From Moraxellaceae bacterium UBA2477 (GTDB lineage Bacteria; Pseudomonadota; Gammaproteobacteria; Pseudomonadales; Moraxellaceae), in NCBI GenBank assembly GCA_002342025.1, contig DDPD01000015.1:1-31297 (forward strand): a stretch of DNA of 31,297 nucleotides, read 5' to 3'. Made by a program: the position numbers and the translations under genes. The notes beneath the pieces are model-generated. The model had not been told where the DNA came from and made no database searches. It saw only the letters and a program-made list of their open reading frames with translations. This document shows positions 8,900 through 17,002 of the stretch, in pieces; position 1 is the stretch's first letter; each line of letters opens with the position of its first letter.

Positions 8900-10386
8900 G
8901 CGGTCAGCAACTCTCGCAACCATGCGGTTTTGGCCTGCATCAAGGCAGCATCGGCACGGGACTCCACGTTTAAGCGCACCACCGGCTCGGTGTTACTCAT
9001 GCGTAAATTGAAACGCCACTGAGGGAACTCACGGCTCAGGCCATCGAGCGCAGACTCGGCCACCAGCGTTTCACGCCCTGCGTCCAGCTCGGCCTGCACA
9101 GCCGCCTCCACCCGCGCAATCGCCGCGCGGGCGTCACTGACCTTAAAGTTAATCTCGCCACTGCAGGGATAAGCCGCCTGTGCCACATTGACCAAGGCCG
9201 ACAACGGTTGTTCGCTCAGCGCTAAGCGCTCCAGCAGTAACAACATGGGAATCATGCCGGAGTCGCAATAATGGAAATCGCGGAAATAATGGTGCGCCGA
9301 CATCTCGCCACCGTACACGGCATTTTCGCTACGCAAAGCCGCTTTAATAAAGCTATGACCGCATTTGCTCACCAAGGCGCGACCGCCCGCCGCCTCCACC
9401 TGCGCGATGGTGTTCCACGTTAAGCGCGTGTCATAGACCACGGCGCCGTTGCGCTCATGCTGCAGCAATTGCGTCCCGAGTAGGGCCACGAGGTAATAGC
9501 CCTCAATAAAGCCACCGGCTTCATCAAAGAAAAAACAGCGATCAAAGTCGCCATCCCAGGCAATCCCCACGTCGGCCTGTTCTGCGCGTACCACACTGGC
9601 CGTATCTTCTTGGCATTTGGCCAACATCGGGTTGGGCACACCATTCGGGAACTGGCCATCAGGCGTGTGAAAAACCCGGGTGATGCTGAGCGGCAAGCTA
9701 TCCACCAGCGCATCAAAGGTCGGACCTGCGCAGCCGTTACCGGCGTTGACCACCAGTTTCAAGGGGCGGCCTGCGTCGGTACGCGCCTTCAAGGCCTGCT
9801 GCAAGGCCGGGAAATTCACAAATGAACGGACTTTTTCGATGTAACTCGCGTGCAAGTCTAGCATGGCATGCAACGCAGGATGAGGTTGATACTGGCTGCC
9901 ATCAGTCAGCGGGCCAAAGGCATAACCCACGGCAGCACCCTCGCCCTGCCCCAACGCCTGCGCCTGTTCTGCCAGTAGCTGGCGCGTCAGCGCCTCCATC
10001 TCGGCTAAGCCATCATCGCCGCTGATGGGCCGTGCTTCGCCACGGACCATCTTGATGCCGTTATCGCCCACCGGATTATGACTGGCGGTGACCATCAGTC
10101 CGCCGCCCATGCCGGGCTGACCTGCCGCGTGATAGACCATTTCCGTACCGCCCAGACCAATATCACGCGTGGCCACGCCCTCGGCATTTAAGCCCGCCGC
10201 CAGCGTACGGGCAAACGCCGCACTGGTATCGCGAATATCGTAGCCAATGGCCACGGGGCCTTGCGGCTGAATCACACGCGCATAGGCACGACCAATGGCA
10301 TAGACCATATCAATGTGCAGCTGTGCCGGCACCGGGCCACGCACATCGTAGGCCTTAAACGCGGGAAGCTTGGCAGGGTGTGTCAT
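8896..10386 (-). CDS. Phosphomannomutase/phosphoglucomutase (AlgC/CpsG family)
   Basis: An alpha-D-phosphohexomutase of 496 residues converting mannose-6-P or glucose-6-P to the 1-phosphates that feed GDP-mannose or UDP-glucose. The phosphoserine loop TASHNP has S102, the Mg loop DGDFDR is at 278-283, the sugar-recognition loop GEMSAHH at 360-366, and the phosphate-binding RMSNTEPVVRLN lies near the C terminus. All four motifs are intact. An in-frame TTG lies upstream at 10413, close to the hairpin of the preceding gene's terminator, so the ATG at 10386 is preferred. The enzyme is slightly longer than AlgC (463). Its stop overlaps rfaH. Confidence 0.92.
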   Translation of the reverse strand: MTHPAKLPAFKAYDVRGPVPAQLHIDMVYAIGRAYARVIQPQGPVAIGYDIRDTSAAFARTLAAGLNAEGVATRDIGLGGTEMVYHAAGQPGMGGGLMVTASHNPVGDNGIKMVRGEARPISGDDGLAEMEALTRQLLAEQAQALGQGEGAAVGYAFGPLTDGSQYQPHPALHAMLDLHASYIEKVRSFVNFPALQQALKARTDAGRPLKLVVNAGNGCAGPTFDALVDSLPLSITRVFHTPDGQFPNGVPNPMLAKCQEDTASVVRAEQADVGIAWDGDFDRCFFFDEAGGFIEGYYLVALLGTQLLQHERNGAVVYDTRLTWNTIAQVEAAGGRALVSKCGHSFIKAALRSENAVYGGEMSAHHYFRDFHYCDSGMIPMLLLLERLALSEQPLSALVNVAQAAYPCSGEINFKVSDARAAIARVEAAVQAELDAGRETLVAESALDGLSREFPQWRFNLRMSNTEPVVRLNVESRADAALMQAKTAWLRELLTA

Positions 10387-10413
10387 GAGCTGATTTTCCA
10401 GGTGAAATTCCAA

Positions 10414-10446
10414 TAAAAACGCCGTGTGAGTTTACTCACACGGCGT
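10414..10446 (-). terminator. Intrinsic terminator of the small orphan gene
   Basis: A perfect 12-bp stem (10419-10430 with 10435-10446) around a 4-nt loop is followed on the - strand by a run of T. It begins 20 bp after the stop of the small gene at 10466-10732. It therefore insulates that gene from the phosphomannomutase gene, implying a separate promoter for the latter within a very short gap or partial read-through. Confidence 0.85.
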
Positions 10447-10465
10447 GGAAAAATCTGCAACGCGC

Positions 10466-10732
10466 TTAGTGTGCAGACGGGCTGGATGGCTCACGCGTGC
10501 GCAGATGCAACAGCACCAGCAGTTGGTCTAGCCAAAACGCCAACCACCCTTTCTGACGCCGCAAAATATAGGCATCCATGGCTTGATCAATCACCTCAGC
10601 TTCACGATAAAGCTCAGGCAAGATGTGCAGCTCTCGCGAATTCACTAAGCGATACGGCTGCTGGAACACACGCAGCATCACTAAGGATAGGCCAGTGGCG
10701 CGCTTAACTTTGACTCGATAGCCCATGTGCAT
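10466..10732 (-). CDS. Small uncharacterised protein
   Basis: An 88-residue protein I do not recognise. It is basic at the N terminus (GYRVKVKRATG) and has an amphipathic middle (ELYREAEVIDQAMDAYILRR). A Trp/Leu-rich stretch (GWLAFWLDQLLVLLHL) at about 61-76 could be a membrane-associated helix, and the tail is Ser/Pro rich. AAGGA lies 4 nt before the ATG at 10732, and a second ATG two codons later is also possible. It sits 36 bp after the ugd-like gene and ends in a clear terminator, so it is probably the last gene of the galU-pgi-ugd-like transcript. No function is proposed. Confidence 0.65.
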   Translation of the reverse strand: MHMGYRVKVKRATGLSLVMLRVFQQPYRLVNSRELHILPELYREAEVIDQAMDAYILRRQKGWLAFWLDQLLVLLHLRTREPSSPSAH

Positions 10733-10768
10733 GAAGTCCTTTTTATACAAAAGCAGAACAAAATCATA

Positions 10769-12157
10769 CTAGACAATCTCGCCGCGTCCAATGCCTACGT
10801 ACGTAAATCCTTGGCTCTGCATAAACTCAGGATCGTAGACATTACGGCCATCAAAAATAACCGGCGTACGCAAGGCACGCTTGAGCAGGGCGTAATCCGG
10901 CGCACTAAATTCGTCCCAGGCGGTGACCAGCAACAGACCGTCCACGCCCTGGCCACGACAACCTCGTAAAGACTCAGTCTGAGAGCTGGCCAGGGTCAGC
11001 AAGGGCTGGTCCGTGTACTGCGCGGCCAAATTGGCACCGGCCATGGGGTCATACACCACCGTGCTGGCGCCTTGTGCCCATAGTGCCTGCAGCAAGGGAT
11101 GCACGGCCGAACCTTGCACGCTCGAAGAACCCGGCTTGTAAGATGCGCCCCAAACAGCAAAACAACGCCCGGCTAAATCACCCTGGAAATAGCGCCAGAC
11201 TTTGCGGAACAGCAGCTCACGCTGGCGTTGGTTAATGCTCATGACGGTGCCGAGCAACGACGGCCTGTCCAAGGATTGCTCCAAGGTCCGCGAAAAATCG
11301 ATGACTTCATCGGCAAAACTGGGGCCGCCAAAGCCACAGCCGGGCTCCAAATACGCACTGCCAATGCGCGGGTCGGCAGCCAAGCCTTGGCGCACATCCT
11401 CCACATCTACCTGCAACACTTCGCAGAGCTCGGCCAGCTCATTCATAAAGCTCACCCGCGTGGCTAGCATGGCATTGACACCACTCTTAATGACCTCGGC
11501 TGCCGCTAACGATACCCACAGCGTTTCTTGAGCCCGACGCAAAATCGGACGCAGGCCTTCCAACAAAAACGCCTCCGCATCGGACTCATCGCAGCCTAAG
11601 AGCAGCAGCGACGGGTTCATGAAATCGTGCAAAGCAAAACCGCCACGCACGAACAGCGGAAAGTGATAGAGCACGGGCGCCCGCGATGGCACAGGTCGCT
11701 GATCGGCCTTGGCCTGCTGGCATTGATAGGCAAAAACGGCTTGTAAATGCGCGTTCAGGTTCACCAAGGTGCCAATCGGGTACGGTGTGAGCACGGCGAA
11801 CGCCGGCAGCGCCATGGCACTGGACGCGCTAGCCTGCTGGCATGCAGCCACGAGCAAGGCCTCACAGTGATCTTGCAAGCGTCTCGGGCCGGCATCTTGC
11901 GCCAGCCAATGCTGATGCACAAGCGGCGCATCAGGCACTGGCAACAACACATCCACGCCTTTGCCGAGCCGCAAGCGACCCGCGCTCTGCTGCGCCAACG
12001 CCGCCTCGCGCAACCCGGGCTCGCGCAGCACTTCGTCGTCGGGCACCGTAATGAGAACGCTCCACGCTGGGCAGAGCAGCACCGAATGGCCCTGAGCGGC
12101 CATTTGCGCCGCGGCCGTCCAGGCAAACAAGGTATTGCCGTGAATGACTAAATTCAT
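10769..12157 (-). CDS. UDP-glucose/GDP-mannose dehydrogenase homologue lacking catalytic residues
   Basis: A 462-residue protein that follows the UDP-glucose dehydrogenase architecture along its length (for example AADPRIGSAYLEPG at about 260-273 and the C-terminal Rossmann domain). The normal GxGYVG dinucleotide loop is replaced by HGNTLFAW (6-13). The PEFLREG segment is PLFVRGG (167-173), losing both acidic residues. The catalytic Cys of GGxCxPKD is Ser280 in GFGGPSFADE, and FKPxTDDxR is YKPGSSSVQ. K224 and N228 survive. The frame is intact and its ATG overlaps the pgi stop by four bases. It looks like a maintained pseudoenzyme rather than a working Ugd. A different substrate cannot be excluded. 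Confidence 0.75.
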   Translation of the reverse strand: MNLVIHGNTLFAWTAAAQMAAQGHSVLLCPAWSVLITVPDDEVLREPGLREAALAQQSAGRLRLGKGVDVLLPVPDAPLVHQHWLAQDAGPRRLQDHCEALLVAACQQASASSAMALPAFAVLTPYPIGTLVNLNAHLQAVFAYQCQQAKADQRPVPSRAPVLYHFPLFVRGGFALHDFMNPSLLLLGCDESDAEAFLLEGLRPILRRAQETLWVSLAAAEVIKSGVNAMLATRVSFMNELAELCEVLQVDVEDVRQGLAADPRIGSAYLEPGCGFGGPSFADEVIDFSRTLEQSLDRPSLLGTVMSINQRQRELLFRKVWRYFQGDLAGRCFAVWGASYKPGSSSVQGSAVHPLLQALWAQGASTVVYDPMAGANLAAQYTDQPLLTLASSQTESLRGCRGQGVDGLLLVTAWDEFSAPDYALLKRALRTPVIFDGRNVYDPEFMQSQGFTYVGIGRGEIV

Positions 12158-13800
12158 GAGCGCACCGCCTGCAATAGCGCCTGTGTGGAGGCATCAAACA
12201 CGGAAAGATCTGGCTGCCGCTGGGTCATGGCCGCGTGCGTGCTGCTGGCCAACTGCTTACCGAGCTCCACGCCCCATTGGTCAAAAGGGTTAATGTCCCA
12301 AATCACCGACGCCACAAACACTTTGTGCTCATACAGTGCAATGAGCTGACCCAGCCGATACGGGGTGAGCACATCCATGAGCAGCGTGCTGGACGGCTGA
12401 TTGCCGTGGTAATAGCGGTGCGCCACACCGGTGTCGTCACCAAGCATAAGCACACGCGCTTGGGCAAAGCAGTTCGCTAACGACAACTCGTGTTGATGCT
12501 GCAAGGCCAAACCCGACTCGTCGGTACGCTGGTAGCGGCGAATCGGCGCAATAAAGTCGCAGGCTACCGGTTGCGTGCCCTGATGCAGCAATTGGTAAAA
12601 CGCATGTTGCGCGTTGGAGCCGACCTCGCCCCAAAGAATCGGGCAGGTGTCGTAAGGCACGGGGTCTCCATAGCGATCCACCGACTTGCCATTGCTTTCC
12701 ATTTCCAGCTGCGTCAGATAGCTGGGGAACAGTTTCAAACGAGCGTCGTAGGGCAAAATGGCCTGACCGTTAATGCCGAGAAACGTCGAGTTCCAGGCCA
12801 TGAGCAGGCCCATGATCACCGGTAGGTTGTCGGCCAGTGGCGCTGTGCGGAAATGCTCATCCATGGCATGCGCGCCGGCCAACAGCTGCTCAAAACCGGC
12901 CATACCTAGCTTCAGGGCGATGGGAAAACCAATGCCGCTCCACAAGGAAAAGCGGCCACCCACCCAGTCCCACAAACGGATTTGATTCGCTTCGGGAATG
13001 CCGTAAGCGGTCATTTTCTCCGGCTTGGCGGAGATGCCCACCACGTGGTGCTGCAAAATGCGCTCGCGCTGTTTCAGGCGCGACTGCATCCACGTCAGCG
13101 CGGTCTCGGCATTGGACAAGGTATCCAGCGTGGTAAACGATTTTGAGGAGATGACTAACAGCGTACTGTCTTGGCGCAGGGTATTGAGCAAATCGGCGAT
13201 TTGGGTGCCGTCAATCGAGCTGACAAAATGAATGCGCAAAGCCTGGGCAATGGGCGGTGCAAACTCCGCGAGGGCGTTGGTCACCAAATACGGGCCTAGG
13301 TCTGAGCCGCCCACGCCAATGCACACCACATCGGTCATGGCCTCGCCGGTCACGCCGCGCCACTGGCGCTCATGAATCCGCTGCACCATACCGCGCACGC
13401 GCGCCAAACTGGCATGCACCTGTGCCACCACATCCTCACCCTCCACCACCAGATCGGCAGTTTTGGGCAAGCGCAGTGCCGTGTGTAAGGCTGCACGGTC
13501 TTCGGTGAGGTTGACGCGATCACCGCGCATCAATCCGGCAATGGCCTCCGGCAATTGCACCTCCTCGGCGAGCGAGAGCAAATGTTCCAAGGTTTGCGGG
13601 TCGATGCGCTGCTTACTGAAGTCAAGGTGCAAGCCGTCGTGGGTACGCGATAAGTCGCACACACGCTGTGCCGCCTGCGTGGCATCGCCCCAGACCTCGC
13701 GCAAGTGCAAGGCCTGCCAGCGCGGTGCTTCGGCATAGCGCAGGTGCTGCCAACTAGGAAGCTGATGGCGTAGTTCGCGAGGTTTTGGCGCTGTCGTCAC
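12154..13800 (-). CDS. pgi: Glucose-6-phosphate isomerase
   Basis: The 548-residue enzyme interconverts glucose-6-P and fructose-6-P. Visible family segments are GVGGSDLGPYLVTNAL, SSKSFTTLDT, the signature GGRFSLWSGIGFPIAL, MESNGKSVDRYG, LLHQGTQ with the catalytic histidine, and the C-terminal signature DQWGVELGKQLA with the catalytic lysine. The frame is open to 13824, but the GTG at 13800 overlaps the galU stop in GTGA and gives the standard length (E. coli 549). It is coupled to galU upstream and to the ugd-like gene downstream. Confidence 0.95.
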   Translation of the reverse strand: MTTAPKPRELRHQLPSWQHLRYAEAPRWQALHLREVWGDATQAAQRVCDLSRTHDGLHLDFSKQRIDPQTLEHLLSLAEEVQLPEAIAGLMRGDRVNLTEDRAALHTALRLPKTADLVVEGEDVVAQVHASLARVRGMVQRIHERQWRGVTGEAMTDVVCIGVGGSDLGPYLVTNALAEFAPPIAQALRIHFVSSIDGTQIADLLNTLRQDSTLLVISSKSFTTLDTLSNAETALTWMQSRLKQRERILQHHVVGISAKPEKMTAYGIPEANQIRLWDWVGGRFSLWSGIGFPIALKLGMAGFEQLLAGAHAMDEHFRTAPLADNLPVIMGLLMAWNSTFLGINGQAILPYDARLKLFPSYLTQLEMESNGKSVDRYGDPVPYDTCPILWGEVGSNAQHAFYQLLHQGTQPVACDFIAPIRRYQRTDESGLALQHQHELSLANCFAQARVLMLGDDTGVAHRYYHGNQPSSTLLMDVLTPYRLGQLIALYEHKVFVASVIWDINPFDQWGVELGKQLASSTHAAMTQRQPDLSVFDASTQALLQAVRS

Positions 13801-14684
13801 GCCAACACTCCGCTGCCTATCCACGCCTTCAACGCCGGCCCCATGTCGGCATCGCGCAGGGCTAAGGCGATATTGGCTTTGGCATAGCCGAGTTTGCTGC
13901 CGCAGTCGTAGCGCACACCGGCAAAGCGGTGGGCGCGAATGTCGTGACTCGCGAGCAAGGCAGCAATGCCATCGGTGAGCTGAATTTCACCGCCGGCACC
14001 GGGCTTAACGTCGGCCAAAGCGGCAAAGACCGCGCCGGGCAGCACATAGCGCCCCACCACGGCCAAGTTACTCGGGGCATCGGCGGGTTTCGGTTTCTCG
14101 ACCATGGCAGTCATGCGCAGCGAACCCTCGGCCAAGCTCACCACGCCGTATTTGTCGGTCTGTGCGCGCGGCACTTCCTCAACGGCTAGGGACCACGCGC
14201 CGGTGTCGCGATGCAGGGCGACCATGTCGGCCAAGCAACCGGCATGCCCCACGGGCGCATCAATAAAGTCATCGGGCAACATCACGGCAAAGGTTTGTTG
14301 CTCACCGCCGGGCAAGGCCGCCAGCACATCACGCGCGCACAGCACGGCATGACCCAGCCCCAAGGCCTGTTCCTGATACACCACGGTCACCGACATGCCG
14401 GGTGGTGTGGCCGATTGCAGGGCCGCCACTAAGTCGTGCTTACCCTTGGCCTCCAGCTCAGCCACCAGCGCGGCATCGGCCGGCTGCAAATGCCTTTCCA
14501 GCGCCGACTTCACCGGCGAACTCACCAGCACAACATGGCGAATACCGGCACGAAAGGCCTCCTCCACGGCATATTGCACCAAGGGGCGATCGACCACGGG
14601 CAGCAACTCTTTGGGGACCGACTTGGTGGCGGGCAGGAAACGGGTGCCGAGACCGGCAACGGGTAACACAACGGTGGAGATCAC
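13797..14684 (-). CDS. galU: UTP-glucose-1-phosphate uridylyltransferase
   Basis: A 295-residue nucleotidyltransferase making UDP-glucose from UTP and glucose-1-P. The N-terminal signature GLGTRFLPATKSVPKE lies at 11-26, followed by LLPVVDRPLVQYAVEEA. VMLPDDFID and VVEKPKP-like segments (MVEKPKPADAPSNLAVVGRY) are also present. The start is GTG at 14684 with AAGGAG about 10 nt upstream. It heads the coupled galU-pgi-ugd-like unit. The remains of a ccdAB pair lie immediately upstream on the same strand. Confidence 0.95.
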   Translation of the reverse strand: MISTVVLPVAGLGTRFLPATKSVPKELLPVVDRPLVQYAVEEAFRAGIRHVVLVSSPVKSALERHLQPADAALVAELEAKGKHDLVAALQSATPPGMSVTVVYQEQALGLGHAVLCARDVLAALPGGEQQTFAVMLPDDFIDAPVGHAGCLADMVALHRDTGAWSLAVEEVPRAQTDKYGVVSLAEGSLRMTAMVEKPKPADAPSNLAVVGRYVLPGAVFAALADVKPGAGGEIQLTDGIAALLASHDIRAHRFAGVRYDCGSKLGYAKANIALALRDADMGPALKAWIGSGVLA

Positions 14685-14720
14685 GCGATTACCACTCCTT
14701 ATAGAGATTTGATGGACTAC

Positions 14721-14777
14721 TTAATAGCCGTTAAACAAGAAATCCAGTGCACGAGTGATTTCGTGCTTGGCTATCAA
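14721..14777 (-). pseudogene. C-terminal vestige of a CcdB-like toxin
   Basis: Immediately after the antitoxin stop, in another frame, lies a short run reading HEITRALDFLFNGY then TAA. This resembles the C-terminal helix of CcdB gyrase toxins (the F-plasmid protein ends NAINLMFWGI). Only about 15-18 codons remain, and nearly the whole toxin coding region is missing. Position just downstream of a CcdA-type antitoxin on the same strand is where ccdB should be. The match is short and rests on recalled family sequence. Confidence 0.5.
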
Positions 14778-15037
14778 AAGCTTCTCCACGCATTCAGTGG
14801 CAAGCCTTCAGCCTCTATCGTGGCATTGTAAGCGGCCATGAACGCCGCATGCTCCTCGCGCCAGCGACGCTCCTGCTCACGCTGAACCCACTCGCGCAGG
14901 TAGCTATCGCATACCTGTGACAGGTTAATTTGCAACGCCTTGGCAGCATCTACCACATCGGCACTGAGGCTGAGGTTAGTCGCGCGCTTCCCCAGTGAAC
15001 GAGGATGCTGTCCGGCACCAAACTGTGCAGGTGGCAT
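14774..15037 (-). CDS. CcdA-type antitoxin (orphan)
   Basis: An 87-residue protein with an N-terminal ribbon-helix-helix part (KRATNLSLSADVVDAAKALQ, then NLSQVCDSYLREW) and a charged C-terminal toxin-binding tail ending in GLPLNAWRSF. This is the layout of chromosomal CcdA antitoxins, which neutralise CcdB gyrase poison and repress their own promoter. The frame runs to 15106, but GGAG lies 6 nt before the ATG at 15037, which is preferred. No intact toxin gene follows, only a scrap of its C terminus. A 14-bp perfect palindrome overlaps the ribosome binding site. Confidence 0.8.
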   Translation of the reverse strand: MPPAQFGAGQHPRSLGKRATNLSLSADVVDAAKALQINLSQVCDSYLREWVQREQERRWREEHAAFMAAYNATIEAEGLPLNAWRSF

Positions 15038-15044
15038 ATTTATC

Positions 15045-15058
15045 TCCATGCGCATGGA
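15045..15058. promoter_or_regulatory. Palindrome at the antitoxin start, possible operator
   Basis: TCCATGCGCATGGA is a perfect 14-bp palindrome that overlaps the Shine-Dalgarno bases of the ccdA-like gene. Ribbon-helix-helix antitoxins bind such symmetric sites to autoregulate, so an operator role is plausible but inferred. Confidence 0.4.
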
Positions 15059-15145
15059 ATTGTGCGCGGATCTTATGCTTGAAATATCGGCTGCGTCTAT
15101 CAGCAATCCTATTGCTTAAATAGACAGCTTTTGTATCTCACATTA

Positions 15146-15174
15146 TTGACAAAAATAAGCTTTAGCTCAAAATT
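15146..15174 (+). promoter_or_regulatory. Weak candidate promoter in the 15.0-15.4 kb gap
   Basis: A perfect TTGACA at 15146-15151 is followed after 17 bases by AAAATT, a poor -10. It could drive the secreted coiled-coil gene about 270 bp further on. The rest of the 405-bp gap holds no clear gene. A 56-codon open stretch from a GTG at 15242 to a TAA at 15412 has no convincing ribosome binding site. Confidence 0.25.
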
Positions 15175-15442
15175 TGAGACATACCAGCCAAAAATTCGCC
15201 ACTCCCTGCCCCCAGCCTACAGGCTTTACATGAACTGAGGGGTGCGCCGAGACCTGCAGAAAGCACTGGACACTCTGCAGCGGCGTGAGGGCTGGCTAGA
15301 TCGCTGCCTAAATGCGCTGGCCATCACAACGCCGAAGGCCTTGGTTTGGCAGAAATTGCGCAAACTGCGCACAGTTTCACCGGTTGCGTCCAGCAACCCA
15401 GCTTCGTCGTAATCAAGTTATGTGTTCGTACAGGAGTTGAGC

Positions 15443-16546
15443 ATGGTAGCCCAACCGATTCGGCCAAAAACACGCCACGGCCTGCGCAATAACGCTCTAG
15501 GCTTGGCGCTAATGGCCATGCTGCCCGGCGTGCTACTGGCACAGCCGCTGCATATTGTGCTGGTGCCCGCCATGGGTATCGGGCCGCACTGCAAGGATGC
15601 CTTGGTCCGTAACCTGACCTCGAAGACCCTGCAAGTCACGCTGAACTATGTCATCAAGGGCACTAATGGTGCCTATTACTCCAGCTCCACCAGCATCGGC
15701 GGCGGCACCTTCAATGGCGGAGCCAACACCGGCTATTACATGACTGGCCTGGCGCCTGGCGCTGAAACTCGTGTCAGTGTTCACAACAGCCCCACAGTCA
15801 GCTGCAATACCTCACAACACGTGGACTACTCGTATACCACTTATAATGTAGATGCCCACAATGCGGGCGTGAGCAGCAATGAAAGTGCTGAGCGCCGCGC
15901 CCTAGGCAACCTGATCGGTCGCGGCCTGGAAGACACCAATGGCCAGCGCGCCCGAGAGCGCGAAGCCCAGCGCCGAGCGGAAACTGCTCGCTTGGAGGCA
16001 GAGGCCAAAAATAAGCGCCAGCAGGAGCATCAGCAATACATGCAGCGTAGCATGGAGGAAACCCGCAGAGAGGGCGAGGCTACAATGCGTCACATCGAGG
16101 CCGGCAGGGCTCGGCAAAATGCCGAATACGAAGCCGAGCGTAGGCGCGTGGAAGCCGAGATGGCACGCGGACAGATCGAGCGAGAAAACTACAACCGCGC
16201 CGCTGCCGCACAAGCAGCGCGCCAGCAAGCAGAATGGCAGGCTCAGCAAGCAGCTGCGCAACGCGCCGCCCAGGCAGCCGAGCAGCGCCGCCAAGCTGAG
16301 GCGGCAGCAAAAGCCGCCGCCGAACAGCGCCGGCAAATGGAATGGCAGCAAACCGTAGACATGACCAGCGCACTGCTACAAAGCTCAACGCAACAGAGCG
16401 AACAAGCCTTGGCTGCAGCTAACAGCCAGCTGGAACAGGTCGTGGCCAGCTATGGCAGCGAAGACGAAGAAATGGCACGCATCTTGGCGCAAGCCAAAGC
16501 CGATGCCGCCAAAAAGACCCCCAGCAAGCGGGTACGCTCGCAATAA
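15443..16546 (+). CDS. Secreted or periplasmic coiled-coil protein, unknown function
   Basis: A 367-residue protein with a basic N terminus (RPKTRHGLRNN) and hydrophobic core ending LPGVLLA, giving a signal peptide of about 33 residues. A 100-residue Gly/Ser/Thr/Tyr-rich domain follows, with Cys50 and Cys121 as a possible disulfide. A long Ala/Glu/Gln/Arg coiled coil (about 150-320) then leads to a basic tail. The coiled part resembles TolA-like periplasmic rods in composition only. GGAG lies 6 nt before the ATG at 15443, so the upstream in-frame GTG at 15422 is not used. The lipoprotein gene begins 33 bp downstream, suggesting an operon. Function is not recognised. Confidence 0.8.
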   Translation: MVAQPIRPKTRHGLRNNALGLALMAMLPGVLLAQPLHIVLVPAMGIGPHCKDALVRNLTSKTLQVTLNYVIKGTNGAYYSSSTSIGGGTFNGGANTGYYMTGLAPGAETRVSVHNSPTVSCNTSQHVDYSYTTYNVDAHNAGVSSNESAERRALGNLIGRGLEDTNGQRAREREAQRRAETARLEAEAKNKRQQEHQQYMQRSMEETRREGEATMRHIEAGRARQNAEYEAERRRVEAEMARGQIERENYNRAAAAQAARQQAEWQAQQAAAQRAAQAAEQRRQAEAAAKAAAEQRRQMEWQQTVDMTSALLQSSTQQSEQALAAANSQLEQVVASYGSEDEEMARILAQAKADAAKKTPSKRVRSQ

Positions 16547-16579
16547 GCCCTTAACTCTTAGTCATCAGGCAGAATCATC

Positions 16580-17002
16580 ATGACAAAAAACCAGCTCTCG
16601 CCGTTACTGCTTGCCCTCACACTCAGCGGTTGTGCCAGTGCACCCCCAGCGCCCACCATCGCCATGCGCCCCGTACAAAGCTACAGCTACCTTAATTGCG
16701 ACCAACTCAACCTTGAGCTGGGCGCGGTGAGCACCTGGGAGCAACATCATGCCGAAATGAATACCTACATGCAGAGTCAGGCATCGTTCATGCAAAGCAT
16801 GGATTCAGTCACCGCCATTCTGACTGCGGTCGGCAGCTCGGCAGACCCCACCATGGCGAGCATCTATCAACAGAATAGCCAAGCCAGCAGCCTGGCCACG
16901 GCACAAACAGAAAATGCCCAAGCCCAAGCAGCGGCTCATCAAGCGGGTTTGGTGAAACGGCGAGCCACACTGGAACAATTGCGGGCGATTAAGCAGTGCT
17001 GA
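16580..17002 (+). CDS. Small outer-membrane lipoprotein, unknown function
   Basis: A 140-residue protein with a lipoprotein signal peptide and lipobox LSGC (Cys18), followed by a Pro/Ala linker, then SYSYLNCDQLNLEL and a Gln/Ala-rich helical body ending in cysteine (IKQC). Residue 19 is Ala, not Asp, so sorting to the outer membrane is expected. It lies 33 bp after the coiled-coil gene on the same strand, and the two may form one envelope complex. Its last 14 bases overlap the converging VanZ-like pseudogene. No specific function is claimed. Confidence 0.8.
   Translation: MTKNQLSPLLLALTLSGCASAPPAPTIAMRPVQSYSYLNCDQLNLELGAVSTWEQHHAEMNTYMQSQASFMQSMDSVTAILTAVGSSADPTMASIYQQNSQASSLATAQTENAQAQAAAHQAGLVKRRATLEQLRAIKQC

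Noticed and set aside
15242..15412. A 56-codon + strand frame beginning with GTG (RRDLQKALDTLQRREGWLDR)
   Set aside because: No convincing ribosome binding site and no recognisable family; kept only as a note in the 15.0-15.4 kb gap.
15902..16351. A 149-codon - strand frame, hydrophobic and Cys/Leu-rich
   Set aside because: It is the complement of the Ala/Arg/Glu-rich coiled-coil gene; such low-complexity genes give long antisense frames.
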